A DNA stretch of 64,000 nucleotides. Source: Limnoglobus roseus (GTDB taxonomy: Bacteria > Planctomycetota > Planctomycetia > Gemmatales > Gemmataceae). The stretch lies in the NCBI RefSeq assembly GCF_008254045.1, contig NZ_CP042425.1, positions 6,696,001-6,760,000 on the forward strand, in the 5' to 3' direction. Position numbers and translations under genes: made by a program. The notes beneath the pieces were generated by a model. It had not been told where the DNA came from. It did not search any database and worked only from the letters and a program-made list of their open reading frames with translations. This document shows, one piece after another, positions 17,974 to 26,543 of this stretch. Every line of letters starts with the position of its first letter. Position 1 is the first letter of the stretch.

Positions 17974-19962
17974 TTCGCGGATCGCGTCCAGCCGTACCCG
18001 CATCCGCTCCCCGGCCGCGACGATCGAAAGACTCGTCGCCAAATCCTGTTTGCCGCGTTCCCCCCGCCGCCTGGCTTCCTCACGATTTTCGAAAACGTCC
18101 CGCATCAGTTTAGCCGCGTGATCCGTGTCGGGGTCGGCCCAAATCGCGCCGCGTGGGTAAGGGTCGATGTCCTCGGCCAGCGAAACCCGACGGTAGTCCA
18201 CGAGGTAGCTGTTGTCGTCGGTCATGAAGTCTAGGTTACCCGAATAGCGGGTCGCGATGGCCGGCTTGCCGAGCAACATCGCCTCGGCACACGTCAGCCC
18301 GAACCCCTCCGAGCGGTGCAACGACACGTAGGCGTCGGCCGCGTTCAGGAGGCCGAGCAGTTCCGCCCGGGTGAGCACCCGGTCCACGAGTTTGACGTTC
18401 GGCGTGGCCGCGATGGCGTCCCTTAGCAGGAGCCACTGGTCCTTGTAGTACGTCTCCGGCGGCGACACCTTGATGACGAGTTCGACCGGGTCTTCCGGGC
18501 GAAACGCCCGGCGGAAGGCATCGATCAGGCCGAGCGGGTTCTTCCGCTGCATCCGGCTGTTCATGTCGAAGACGAAGCTAAACGTGAACCGCTGCGGGTC
18601 GAGGCCGAAGTATTCCTTCGAGAGCGGGTCGAAGACCGGCAACTCCAGCCCTGGCCCCATCGCGAAGACCGGCTTGCGGAAGGCCGTCCGCATGGCGTCG
18701 GCAATGAACCGCGTCGGGGCCCAGATTTCATCGACACCGTCGCCGCGGTCGAGCCATTGCTTCGGGAGTTCTTCCAGTTCCCACCACCAGATGCCGACGC
18801 GGTAGACCCCCTCGCGGCGGTGCAGCCCGCTCTTGTGGTAGGCGTCGGCCACCGGCACGTCGATGCCGGTGTTCAGGATCGTCACGTCGAACGGCTCAAG
18901 CGCGTCGAACGCCTGCTTGTTCCGCGGCTCGCGCAGGAACAGCACCGGGAAGTCCCGCAACCCCGTCCGCACGCCGACGCTGGTCAGCGATTCGACCGTA
19001 CTCTTGACCGCGTGCTGTAGCCCCGACGTGTAGCGGAACAGCCCCAGCACGTTGACGCCAGCCCGCGTCGGGAGGCGGTCGGCGAGGTCCTGTTGGAGTT
19101 CGGCGAGCCAGCGAGCGTCCACGCACTTCGCGATCCGCGGCGTGCCCTTGACCCACGTCAGGATTTCTTCGGCCCCGTTCGGCAACTGTTCCTTCCACTG
19201 TGGCTCGGCGTGGCAAAGAAACAGCAGTTCGTCCCACGGCCGGAACTGTGGAGGTAGAGTCGCGCGGTTGAGCCATCGACAGTCGAGTTGGTAGTGCGAC
19301 TGAACCCACGCCTTGAGGGCCGGCCAGCCGAACCGCGTCAGCCCGTGCGGCACGGCCGCCTGCCATTCGGGGTGCAACCGGAAACTCGCCGCCAGCCCGC
19401 GGCTCGGGTCTTCGTCCTGCTCGAACAGGAACCACACCGCCGCCTCGGGTGTGAGTTGAAAATCGCTTCGGCCGAAGGTCACGAGCCACGCGAGGTACTC
19501 ACCGCGCTGCTTGGGCGTCAGGGCCAACGGCCACGCCCCGCGGAGGTCTTCGCGGAGTTCGTAGACCCGCTTGACGCGCGCGGCCGGGTCCGACGCGAAC
19601 GCCGCGCGAATGTTATCCCGCGCGACTGCGGAGAGAAAAGGATTGCCGACGAGCGATTTCGCGAACGCCCCGCCCTCCCCGGCCGACAGGGGGTTGGGAT
19701 CGCGACGGCTGATCGAGCGGTTCGAGGCCAGAAGCCCCAGGATGTACCGCATGGCTCCCGCGGCGCCCTGTTCCGCTTCCTGCGGGTCGGTCGTCAACGG
19801 CGGGACACCGTGGGCCGTCAGAAAGGTGTTGAGTTTCGACAGATCGTGCAGGTCAAAGTACGTCTCTTCCGTTTCGCCACGGAGTTGGTCGCGGAGTTGC
19901 CGTTTCACGCGCCCGCCGAGGCTTCGAAGCGGCCGGAGCAGGTTGGGGGTGAGGTGAATCAT
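17959..19962 (-). CDS. GT4-type glycosyltransferase with long N-terminal region
   Basis: A 667-residue protein. The C-terminal third is a GT-B glycosyltransferase group 1 domain, with the E-x7-E-like motif SEGFGLTCAEAMLLGKP and NLDFMTDDNSYLV. The N-terminal half is helical, of no family I recognise, and may bind acceptor or partner. The open frame continues 328 codons upstream, but that part is an Arg/Pro-rich shadow of the neighbouring gene; ATG 19960-19962 gives MIHLTPNLLRPLRSLGG. It lies 17 bases after the large glycosyltransferase, making a two-gene surface-polysaccharide unit. Confidence 0.85.
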   Translation of the reverse strand: MIHLTPNLLRPLRSLGGRVKRQLRDQLRGETEETYFDLHDLSKLNTFLTAHGVPPLTTDPQEAEQGAAGAMRYILGLLASNRSISRRDPNPLSAGEGGAFAKSLVGNPFLSAVARDNIRAAFASDPAARVKRVYELREDLRGAWPLALTPKQRGEYLAWLVTFGRSDFQLTPEAAVWFLFEQDEDPSRGLAASFRLHPEWQAAVPHGLTRFGWPALKAWVQSHYQLDCRWLNRATLPPQFRPWDELLFLCHAEPQWKEQLPNGAEEILTWVKGTPRIAKCVDARWLAELQQDLADRLPTRAGVNVLGLFRYTSGLQHAVKSTVESLTSVGVRTGLRDFPVLFLREPRNKQAFDALEPFDVTILNTGIDVPVADAYHKSGLHRREGVYRVGIWWWELEELPKQWLDRGDGVDEIWAPTRFIADAMRTAFRKPVFAMGPGLELPVFDPLSKEYFGLDPQRFTFSFVFDMNSRMQRKNPLGLIDAFRRAFRPEDPVELVIKVSPPETYYKDQWLLLRDAIAATPNVKLVDRVLTRAELLGLLNAADAYVSLHRSEGFGLTCAEAMLLGKPAIATRYSGNLDFMTDDNSYLVDYRRVSLAEDIDPYPRGAIWADPDTDHAAKLMRDVFENREEARRRGERGKQDLATSLSIVAAGERMRVRLDAIRESRGR

Positions 19963-19979
19963 TCGACGGAACTTCCTGG

Positions 19980-22900
19980 TTAGGCCGCACGACGGGAAGG
20001 CTGTTTGACGGCGGGTTGGCTCTGCAACGCGGACCGGCCGACCGCGGACCGGATCACGAGGTCGTAGCGGTCGAGCATCTCTTCGTAGCCGAGGTGGTTG
20101 TCGAACAGCGAGCGGGAACGAGCGGCCATTTTCGCCCGGAGAGCATCGTCCGCGAGAACCACTTCCAGTTGCCGAGCGAGATCGACGGCGTTGCCGGTCT
20201 CGAACTTCAGGGCGTTGAAGCCCCACTTCACTTGCTCGCCGATCCCCTGACACGCGGTCGAGACGATGGGCAGACGATACGCTTCTGCTTCGAGAATCGA
20301 CCGGCTGAACGTCTCCATGTGCGACGTGCAAACGAAGACGTCGGCGTTCTCGTAATAGTCGGCGACATTGTTCGTCTCGGTCACGAGGTTGACGACTTCG
20401 GCCAACCCGCGGCGGGCCACGAGTTGTCGAAGGTACCCGGCGTAGGGCACCGCGTCGCGAACGCCGACAATGTCGATGACGAAGTCGCGTCGCGTTTGGG
20501 CGAGGATGGCCGCCGCCTCGACGAGCGTGTGCTGGCCCTTCCGCTCGCACGCCGTGCCGACCGAGATAATTCGCTTCTTCGCCCCGGGCAGACGAGCGCG
20601 GGTGCGGACCGGAAAGGTCGGGATGCCGTTGTGAACGACCCGGACGTTGCCGCGGGCGTTCAGGTGTTCGAAGAGTTTCGCCGTGTCGTGCGAGGCCGGG
20701 ACGACGCGAGTCGCGAGGATGAACGCCGATTCCGCCCGCCACCGCGCGAACGGCGGGAAGAGGCGGGCCATCACGTCGGGCGAGTAACTTTCGTGGATGA
20801 TCCACACGCACGGCAGGCCCAACCGGGCGGCGGCTTCGACCATCGGGAAGGTTAGGAGCGTGTTCGCCACGATCACGTCGGGCCGCTGCGTTCGCAAGTA
20901 CTGGCGAAGCGTTCGCTGGGCCGCGTCGTACTCGCGGCGGGTCCACTGCCCGTCCACGAACCGCGTGCTCCAGGCGGCGTCGGCCACGGCGACGGGCACA
21001 CCAACAGTCGAATAAACGGCCTCACCGGCACCGCCCTTTGGGGACCAAACGCTCGGCTCGATCGACTGACGACCCCGCAAACCCAGGACGATTTCCGAGA
21101 GGTACCGCGGCGCGCCCTCGGGGCTGTTCAAGTTGTGGGCGGCGACCACCGCCTTGAGTCGAGAGCGGTTCGCCCGTGGCAGTGACACTGCAGTGTCACC
21201 AGACGTGCGGAAGGCGTGCGCCTCCGAGAAGTGCGGGTTCGAGTACGGGTCGACCGGCCGGCCGTAGGCTTGCTTAAACCGCAGCAACTCGGCCGGGTCG
21301 TCGGTCCGCCCGGCCCGCGACGGCTGAACCAGTTCGGCCCCGGCCACGTGAACGCACCGCCGCCCCTGCCCTCGCAGGCGCGTGCAATAGTCCACGTCGA
21401 AGAGCGTCTGCCCGAAGCGGTCGGCGTCGAAGCCGCCGAGTTGCTCGAAGAGCGCCCGCGACGTGAGCAGACACCCCTGGCCCACGGCCGCCGTGTTCCG
21501 CGTTGCCTCGGCGTAGAAGTAATAGCTGATCTGATCGGCCGGCAGCCCGCGGCAGGCGTCGTCGGGGGCGGTCCCGTCGTGGAGGCCGAGGACCGTGCCG
21601 GCAGAAATTACGGTGCCGTTCCGATCGCGGGCCAAGCCGCCGGTCGCCCCGACGCCGGAAAGCTGGAAGTGGACGACCAACCGCGACAGCCACTGCTGGT
21701 CACGCGGTTCCGTGCCGCCTTGCAGGAAGAGTAAATGATCTTCCGTCCGGGACGCCGCCATGCGGTTCAGCGCGTCGGCGGTGTTCGCCTCGTCGAGTAC
21801 GAGGTAGAGCGTGTAGTTCTGGTACGCGGTGTTTGCCTTCACAGCCCGCGCGGTTGCGGCTGCCTGAGTGCCGTACACGATCACGGCCACCGTCGGGCCG
21901 GTGTTCGCCCCTTCTAGGGCCAGCACCGGCAGCCCCAACTTCGCGGCGAAGTACGGAACGGATAGCGCGGCGCGGACATTCCGCCGCTCCAGGGCGTCTT
22001 CGACGGCCCGTCGGCCGGCGGTGTGGACGATCGGCTTCTGCGTCGCCTGCCCGGCCGTCGATTCCTCGTGCGCCCGCCAGTGGTACAGGATTTGAGGAAC
22101 GTGTTGCACGCGGTCGGTGCGTTCCGTAACCCGCAACAACAGGTCGTGGTCCTGAGAGCCTTCGTACCCCACGCGGTAGCGACCAACTCGCTCGAACAAC
22201 CGCCGGCGGACGACGGTGAAGTGGTTCACGTAGTTGTAACTGAGCAACAGTTCGGGCGACCAATCGGGCTTGAACTGCGGATCGTACCGGCGGCCGCCGG
22301 CGTCGATCTTGTCCTCGTCGCTGTAGAGCAGGTCCATCTCGGGGTGGTCCTGCAAGACCCGGACGACTTCGAGCAGCGCGTCCGGCGCGAGGCGGTCGTC
22401 GTGGTCGAGGAGTGCGACGAAGTCTCCTGTCGCACTGTCTGCGGCCGTGTTCGTACTTTCGCAGATGTGACCGTTCCGAGGCCGTCGCGTCAGTTTGATG
22501 CGCGGGTCGGTGAGCTTCGCGAACTCGGCGATCAGTTCCGGCTTCGTGCTGGCATCGTCGGCAATGCAAAGTTCCCAGTTGTCGTAGGCTTGGGCGACGA
22601 CACTCTCGACGGCTTCGCGGAACCACTCGGCCCGCACGTTGTAGACCGGCATCAGAACACTGATCTTCGGCCGGTTGCGGAACCGTTGGGCCTCCTCGCG
22701 CTGCCGTTGCACGTCGGCCGGCGTGGTCTGCGTCCGTTCGAGAAAGCCGTCGTACGGGGAGCGCGGTCGGAACCGACGGGCGAGCAACTTGTACCGAAGC
22801 TTCTGGGCGACCTTCCGCCGCAACTCCCACGCCCGACTGAACCGTGCCACCCACCGCGACGGGGAGAGGATTTCTCCGGTCGCGACACTCCGCACCGCCC

Positions 22901-23237
22901 GCGCTGCAATTCCGCCGGCCTGCGAAGCCGGCGCCGATTCACCGGCCCGATGGCCGATGTCCGCGAGCAACACATCAAGGAGCGGGATTTCTCGCGGTCC
23001 GACGGCGACGACGCGAACGCGCTCGGCCGGCTCAAGGGGAAGTTGCGTGGAGAAGTGGTGGCGACCGTCTTGAAGTCGCGGCGTCAGAACTGCGGCCGGT
23101 TCGTCGTCGTAGCGAACTTCGATCGTCCAGCCGGGGGCCGGCGCGTAGCCGCCGACGCCGAGGAGCGGGAGGCTCGTGTACGGTTCGACGATGCGCTCGA
23201 CGTAGAACGTGAAGTCGGACGACTGAACGGCCTCCAT
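19980..23237 (-). CDS. multidomain glycosyltransferase (GT2 + GT2-like + GT4)
   Basis: A 1085-residue fusion. Residues 1-180 are an N-terminal region with no clear family. Residues 191-400 form a GT2 domain (ISVLMPVYNVRAEWFREAV, metal motif LLDHDD at 277-281). A degenerate second GT2-like region covers about 445-680. Residues about 710-1070 form a GT4 domain (ADVFVCTSHMETFSRSILEAEAY, then CQGIGEQVKWGFNALKF). It would transfer several sugars in surface glycan or O-antigen-like assembly. Head-to-tail with the following GT4 gene. Similar tandem glycosyltransferases occur in polysaccharide clusters, but no Wzx or Wzy gene is present here. Confidence 0.85.
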   Translation of the reverse strand: MEAVQSSDFTFYVERIVEPYTSLPLLGVGGYAPAPGWTIEVRYDDEPAAVLTPRLQDGRHHFSTQLPLEPAERVRVVAVGPREIPLLDVLLADIGHRAGESAPASQAGGIAARAVRSVATGEILSPSRWVARFSRAWELRRKVAQKLRYKLLARRFRPRSPYDGFLERTQTTPADVQRQREEAQRFRNRPKISVLMPVYNVRAEWFREAVESVVAQAYDNWELCIADDASTKPELIAEFAKLTDPRIKLTRRPRNGHICESTNTAADSATGDFVALLDHDDRLAPDALLEVVRVLQDHPEMDLLYSDEDKIDAGGRRYDPQFKPDWSPELLLSYNYVNHFTVVRRRLFERVGRYRVGYEGSQDHDLLLRVTERTDRVQHVPQILYHWRAHEESTAGQATQKPIVHTAGRRAVEDALERRNVRAALSVPYFAAKLGLPVLALEGANTGPTVAVIVYGTQAAATARAVKANTAYQNYTLYLVLDEANTADALNRMAASRTEDHLLFLQGGTEPRDQQWLSRLVVHFQLSGVGATGGLARDRNGTVISAGTVLGLHDGTAPDDACRGLPADQISYYFYAEATRNTAAVGQGCLLTSRALFEQLGGFDADRFGQTLFDVDYCTRLRGQGRRCVHVAGAELVQPSRAGRTDDPAELLRFKQAYGRPVDPYSNPHFSEAHAFRTSGDTAVSLPRANRSRLKAVVAAHNLNSPEGAPRYLSEIVLGLRGRQSIEPSVWSPKGGAGEAVYSTVGVPVAVADAAWSTRFVDGQWTRREYDAAQRTLRQYLRTQRPDVIVANTLLTFPMVEAAARLGLPCVWIIHESYSPDVMARLFPPFARWRAESAFILATRVVPASHDTAKLFEHLNARGNVRVVHNGIPTFPVRTRARLPGAKKRIISVGTACERKGQHTLVEAAAILAQTRRDFVIDIVGVRDAVPYAGYLRQLVARRGLAEVVNLVTETNNVADYYENADVFVCTSHMETFSRSILEAEAYRLPIVSTACQGIGEQVKWGFNALKFETGNAVDLARQLEVVLADDALRAKMAARSRSLFDNHLGYEEMLDRYDLVIRSAVGRSALQSQPAVKQPSRRAA

Positions 23238-23313
23238 GCCGACATCCTGAGTGAGCGTAGACGAAGGACGGAAGTCTACCGGAGACTCAGAATCGCACGC
23301 AACCCCGAAAGTG

Positions 23314-24396
23314 CTACTTCGCGTCCTTCACACAGCGGAAGCCGATGTGACAGGCACAGTCGTCCGGTGCGCCCTTGTCGCGGGCACCCGGAATGTACCG
23401 CCGGCAGTAGTCGTCCGAACAGAGGTACGAGCCGCCGCGGCGGACCTTGCGTTGGCCCGCGTCGGGGCCTTGAGGATTGGCCTTCGGGCTGATGGCGTAG
23501 TATTCCGCGTCGTACCAGTCGTTGCACCACTCCCAGACGTTGCCGCTCATGTCGTGGAGGCCGAAGCCGTTGGCGGGAAAGGAACCGACGGGGGCCGCGC
23601 CGCCGAACCCGTCCTTCGGCTCAAGGGTCGCGGGGAACCGCCCCTGATACGTGTTGGCGAAATACTTGCCGTTGGTGCCCTGCGGTTCGTGACCCCAAAC
23701 GAACGGGGCTTGCTTCAGGCCGCCGCGGGCGGCGAACTCCCACTCGGCCTCCGTCGGCAGACGTTTCCCAGCCCACTTCGCGTAAGCGACCGCGTCGGGC
23801 CAGGCGATGTGAACGACCGGCCAGCGGTCCTTGCCGTCGAGGTTGCTCTCCGCCCCGTCGGGGTGCCGCCAACTCGCCCCGGTCCGGCGGACCCACCACG
23901 GCGGAGCGGTGGGAGGTAGCCCGGCGTTGGCGCGCTCGGCCGTTTCCCGATCACAATTCTTCGCGTTGCACTCCGCACACTGGAACACGGCCGAGAACGG
24001 CACCAGATCGGCCGGGTTAACGCCCGGCGGCAAGTCCTCGGGGTTCGGCCGGCGTTCTGCCACGGTCACGTACTGCGTCACCGTCACAAACTTCGCGAAC
24101 TCGGCGTTTGTCACCTCGTAACGGTCCATCCAGAACGGCGCAACGGTAACGGCATGAGTTGGGGCGTCATGATCCTGGCTGCCGTTGTCGCCCATGACGA
24201 ACTCGCCGCCGGGAATCCAGGCCATCCCCTCGGGCGCGGGGCCGGGGGTCGTCGCTCCGTCCGGCGTTCCCGTCTCATCGCTTCGCAGAAGGAGGGCAGC
24301 CGCAGCGACCCCGGCAATCACGAAAACGACAGCCGCCGCGACAAGAACGCGGGGCCGCGTCGGAGCAATCTGTTTGGGAACGGATCGGGTCGGCAT
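23314..24396 (-). CDS. formylglycine-generating-enzyme (SUMF1) family protein, membrane anchored
   Basis: A 360-residue protein. Residues 17-37 form one membrane helix; residues 55-357 are an FGE-sulfatase domain (MAWIPGGEFVMGD, LPTEAEWEFAARGG, DMSGNVWEWCNDWY). Unlike most bacterial relatives it keeps both copper-binding catalytic cysteines, C326 and C331, in RGGSYLCSDDYC, the spacing of human SUMF1 (RGGSFLCHRSYC). Genuine enzymes oxidise a sulfatase Cys to formylglycine; planctomycetes are rich in sulfatases, though none lies in this window. The extra cysteines at 140-148 (CAECNAKNC) are also shared by true FGE proteins. It follows the dihaem cytochrome gene by 28 bases. Confidence 0.85.
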   Translation of the reverse strand: MPTRSVPKQIAPTRPRVLVAAAVVFVIAGVAAAALLLRSDETGTPDGATTPGPAPEGMAWIPGGEFVMGDNGSQDHDAPTHAVTVAPFWMDRYEVTNAEFAKFVTVTQYVTVAERRPNPEDLPPGVNPADLVPFSAVFQCAECNAKNCDRETAERANAGLPPTAPPWWVRRTGASWRHPDGAESNLDGKDRWPVVHIAWPDAVAYAKWAGKRLPTEAEWEFAARGGLKQAPFVWGHEPQGTNGKYFANTYQGRFPATLEPKDGFGGAAPVGSFPANGFGLHDMSGNVWEWCNDWYDAEYYAISPKANPQGPDAGQRKVRRGGSYLCSDDYCRRYIPGARDKGAPDDCACHIGFRCVKDAK

Positions 24397-24424
24397 CTCG
24401 GCACGCTCGAACGGGGGAGAGTGT

Positions 24425-25753
24425 TTACAGCGTTTTCAGGTATTCGATCACCGCACGGCGTTCGTCAGCAGTCAGGTGGTCGCCGTAATCATGGCCGCCA
24501 TTGCCGCGACCAGGCTGGGTCGTGTCGTAAATCTTCCGCCGGTCGTAAGCCGAGACGGTCGCGGAAGCCGGTGGCACCTCGCGAACTTTCCAGCCGACCC
24601 GCACGGCGTCGTAGTCCTCTTCGTTGGTGCGGAAGGTGCGCGTGAAAACCTTCGGGCGTGCCTTCGAGTTCAGCACACCGTCCAACGTCGGAACGCTCCC
24701 ATTGTGGAAGTACGGTGCCGTTGCCCAGATGCCGTCGAGCGGTGGGGCTTGGTAGCCGGTCGTGGGCCGGATCGGCTTCGGCGGCGACTCCCGGCTGAAC
24801 CAGCTCGTCGCGTAGGCTTCGCCGAACTTCAGGCCGATGTTCTCGAACCGCTTCCGGTCGGTACCGATCTCGTCGATGGGGATGACTTTGTTCGGATAGG
24901 TCGCGTGTTCACCGTAAGTGCCGTGGCACTTCGCACAGTTGTCGGAAAAAAGTTCGCGGCCCCGGTCGGCCAGTTTCCGGTCGATGGCGAAGGGATATTT
25001 CGGCGGCTCGATGTTCACCAGGTATTCTTGAATGTCGCCGAAGTCGGCTTCGGCCCTTTCGAAGTCCTTGCGCAGCGTGAGCGGGTGCATCATGAACTGC
25101 ATGATGGAACGGACCGACCGGGCGTCGGTCGCTCCGACGTAATACATGGTCTTCTTCTTCTTCAACAGCCACCATGCCGGCACGTCCTCGCAACTGTCGT
25201 CGTGCAGGCCGAGGTCGCGGAAGTCTTCGCGCAGGCTCAGGTCGTCGTTGCGGTAGCCGAGGAGGTAAACGCTGAACGCCCCCGCCTCGTTCGTGCCGCG
25301 GGTCTGCGTGAACGTGAACGGCAGTTTGGCGGGGATGTTCCCGGCGACGTAAAGGTCTTCGAACAGCGTGTGGATGTCGAGCGAACTGTTGCCGAGGCCC
25401 ACGTAGCTTTTGCCGAGGATGCTGCCCCCGTGGCACATCATGCAGTCCAGGCCCATTCCCTTCACGAGCGCGAGATAGGGGGCTGACCGCAGGCCCATCG
25501 GCAGGCCGTCGTTCTTGTACGGGGCCGGGTGCAGGCCGTAGCGGTCGTTGAACGCGGTGGCGTAGTCTTTCGGCTTCTCGGCGACGCCCCACTGCTTCCA
25601 GGCGAGGTCGTAAGCCCCCCGCGGCCAGAACGCCGGGATGTAGGCTTTCGATTCGAGTTTGGCCTTGCCCCGTTCACTCGCCGTCGGCTCGGCCGACGCG
25701 GTTCCCGTCGACAAGAATCCGACGGCGAGGGCCATCCCGAGTAGGCGCATCAC
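24425..25753 (-). CDS. exported dihaem c-type cytochrome
   Basis: A 442-residue secreted protein with a Sec signal peptide ending near ASA (1-21). Two haem-attachment motifs are visible, C104-MM-C107-H and C273-AK-C276-H; the second is followed by a cytochrome-c domain with a possible distal Met. The YFHNGSVPTLDGVLN segment resembles the conserved tail of the large dihaem cytochromes related to methylamine-utilisation MauG and thiosulfate-oxidation proteins. Probable periplasmic electron carrier or peroxidase. It is upstream of, and probably cotranscribed with, the FGE-like gene. Confidence 0.83.
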   Translation of the reverse strand: MMRLLGMALAVGFLSTGTASAEPTASERGKAKLESKAYIPAFWPRGAYDLAWKQWGVAEKPKDYATAFNDRYGLHPAPYKNDGLPMGLRSAPYLALVKGMGLDCMMCHGGSILGKSYVGLGNSSLDIHTLFEDLYVAGNIPAKLPFTFTQTRGTNEAGAFSVYLLGYRNDDLSLREDFRDLGLHDDSCEDVPAWWLLKKKKTMYYVGATDARSVRSIMQFMMHPLTLRKDFERAEADFGDIQEYLVNIEPPKYPFAIDRKLADRGRELFSDNCAKCHGTYGEHATYPNKVIPIDEIGTDRKRFENIGLKFGEAYATSWFSRESPPKPIRPTTGYQAPPLDGIWATAPYFHNGSVPTLDGVLNSKARPKVFTRTFRTNEEDYDAVRVGWKVREVPPASATVSAYDRRKIYDTTQPGRGNGGHDYGDHLTADERRAVIEYLKTL

Positions 25754-25928
25754 GTGTCCTCAAACCCCTTCCCACCAGTATAAACAAGAACCGCGGGCGG
25801 GAGACAAACATCACCCGCGCTCTTGCGAAAAACCGCCCCGCCCCGGATAGTGACAGGAACAAAGCCGGTGAACCCGGGCGAACGGGCCGTGTCCCATTCG
25901 TGAGTTCACCGAACCTGTTGGGGCGACC

Positions 25929-26543
25929 GTGGAAAAGATCGAAGTGCACATCATCTCCGGCACGTTACGCGGCCGCCGGATGGCCAGTTTCGTACACGAA
26001 GGCCTACGGCCGACGCCACAGATGGTGCGGGAGGCCCTCTTCAGCATCCTGGGCAACGCCGTCCCGAACCGGACTTTTTACGACATCTTCGCCGGGACCG
26101 GGGTCATCGGCATGGAGGCGGTCAGCCGCGGGGCGAGCGACGCCCGGTTGATCGAGGTGAACGCCAAACAAGTGTCCGCGATCCAGCGGTACGCCGAGCG
26201 GTTCGGCGTGGCCGACCGCGTACAGGTTTTGCGGTCCGACGGCTATCGGTGGGGCGAGCGGTGGGTTCCGCCGGCGAAGTCCGGCCCGGTCAACCTCTTC
26301 CTCAGCCCCCCCTTCCCCGACCTGGAACCGGACAAGGTCGCCTCCTTCCTGGCCCTCGTCAACAACCTCCTCGAAAAGGCCCCCCTCGAATCGGTCCTCA
26401 CGATTCAAGCCGAGGACAACTTCCCTGTCGATCAACTTCCCGAACTGGACACCTGGGACATTCGCACCTACGGCCGCAACATGCTGCTCATCAAGGTGAA
26501 GGAAGCAAAAGAAGAACCCGAAGTGCCCGCGGCCCCGGTTTAA
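25929..26543 (+). CDS. rsmD: RsmD-family RNA methyltransferase
   Basis: A 204-residue SAM-dependent methyltransferase. It shows the RsmD hallmarks: IISGTLRGRRM at the N terminus, RPTPQMVREALFSILG, and SAM motif I FYDIFAGTGVIGMEAVSRGA. The usual catalytic DPPY/NPPY is replaced by SPPF, which may still act but is unusual. RsmD makes m2G966 in 16S rRNA. Start is GTG 25929. Its 3' end overlaps the convergent ABC ATPase gene by 4 bases. Confidence 0.85.
   Translation: MEKIEVHIISGTLRGRRMASFVHEGLRPTPQMVREALFSILGNAVPNRTFYDIFAGTGVIGMEAVSRGASDARLIEVNAKQVSAIQRYAERFGVADRVQVLRSDGYRWGERWVPPAKSGPVNLFLSPPFPDLEPDKVASFLALVNNLLEKAPLESVLTIQAEDNFPVDQLPELDTWDIRTYGRNMLLIKVKEAKEEPEVPAAPV

Noticed and set aside
19963..20946. 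N-terminal 328-codon extension of the GT4 gene
   Set aside because: It overlaps the neighbouring glycosyltransferase gene antisense-free in another frame, is rich in Arg/Pro, and the ATG at 19962 starts the recognisable protein.
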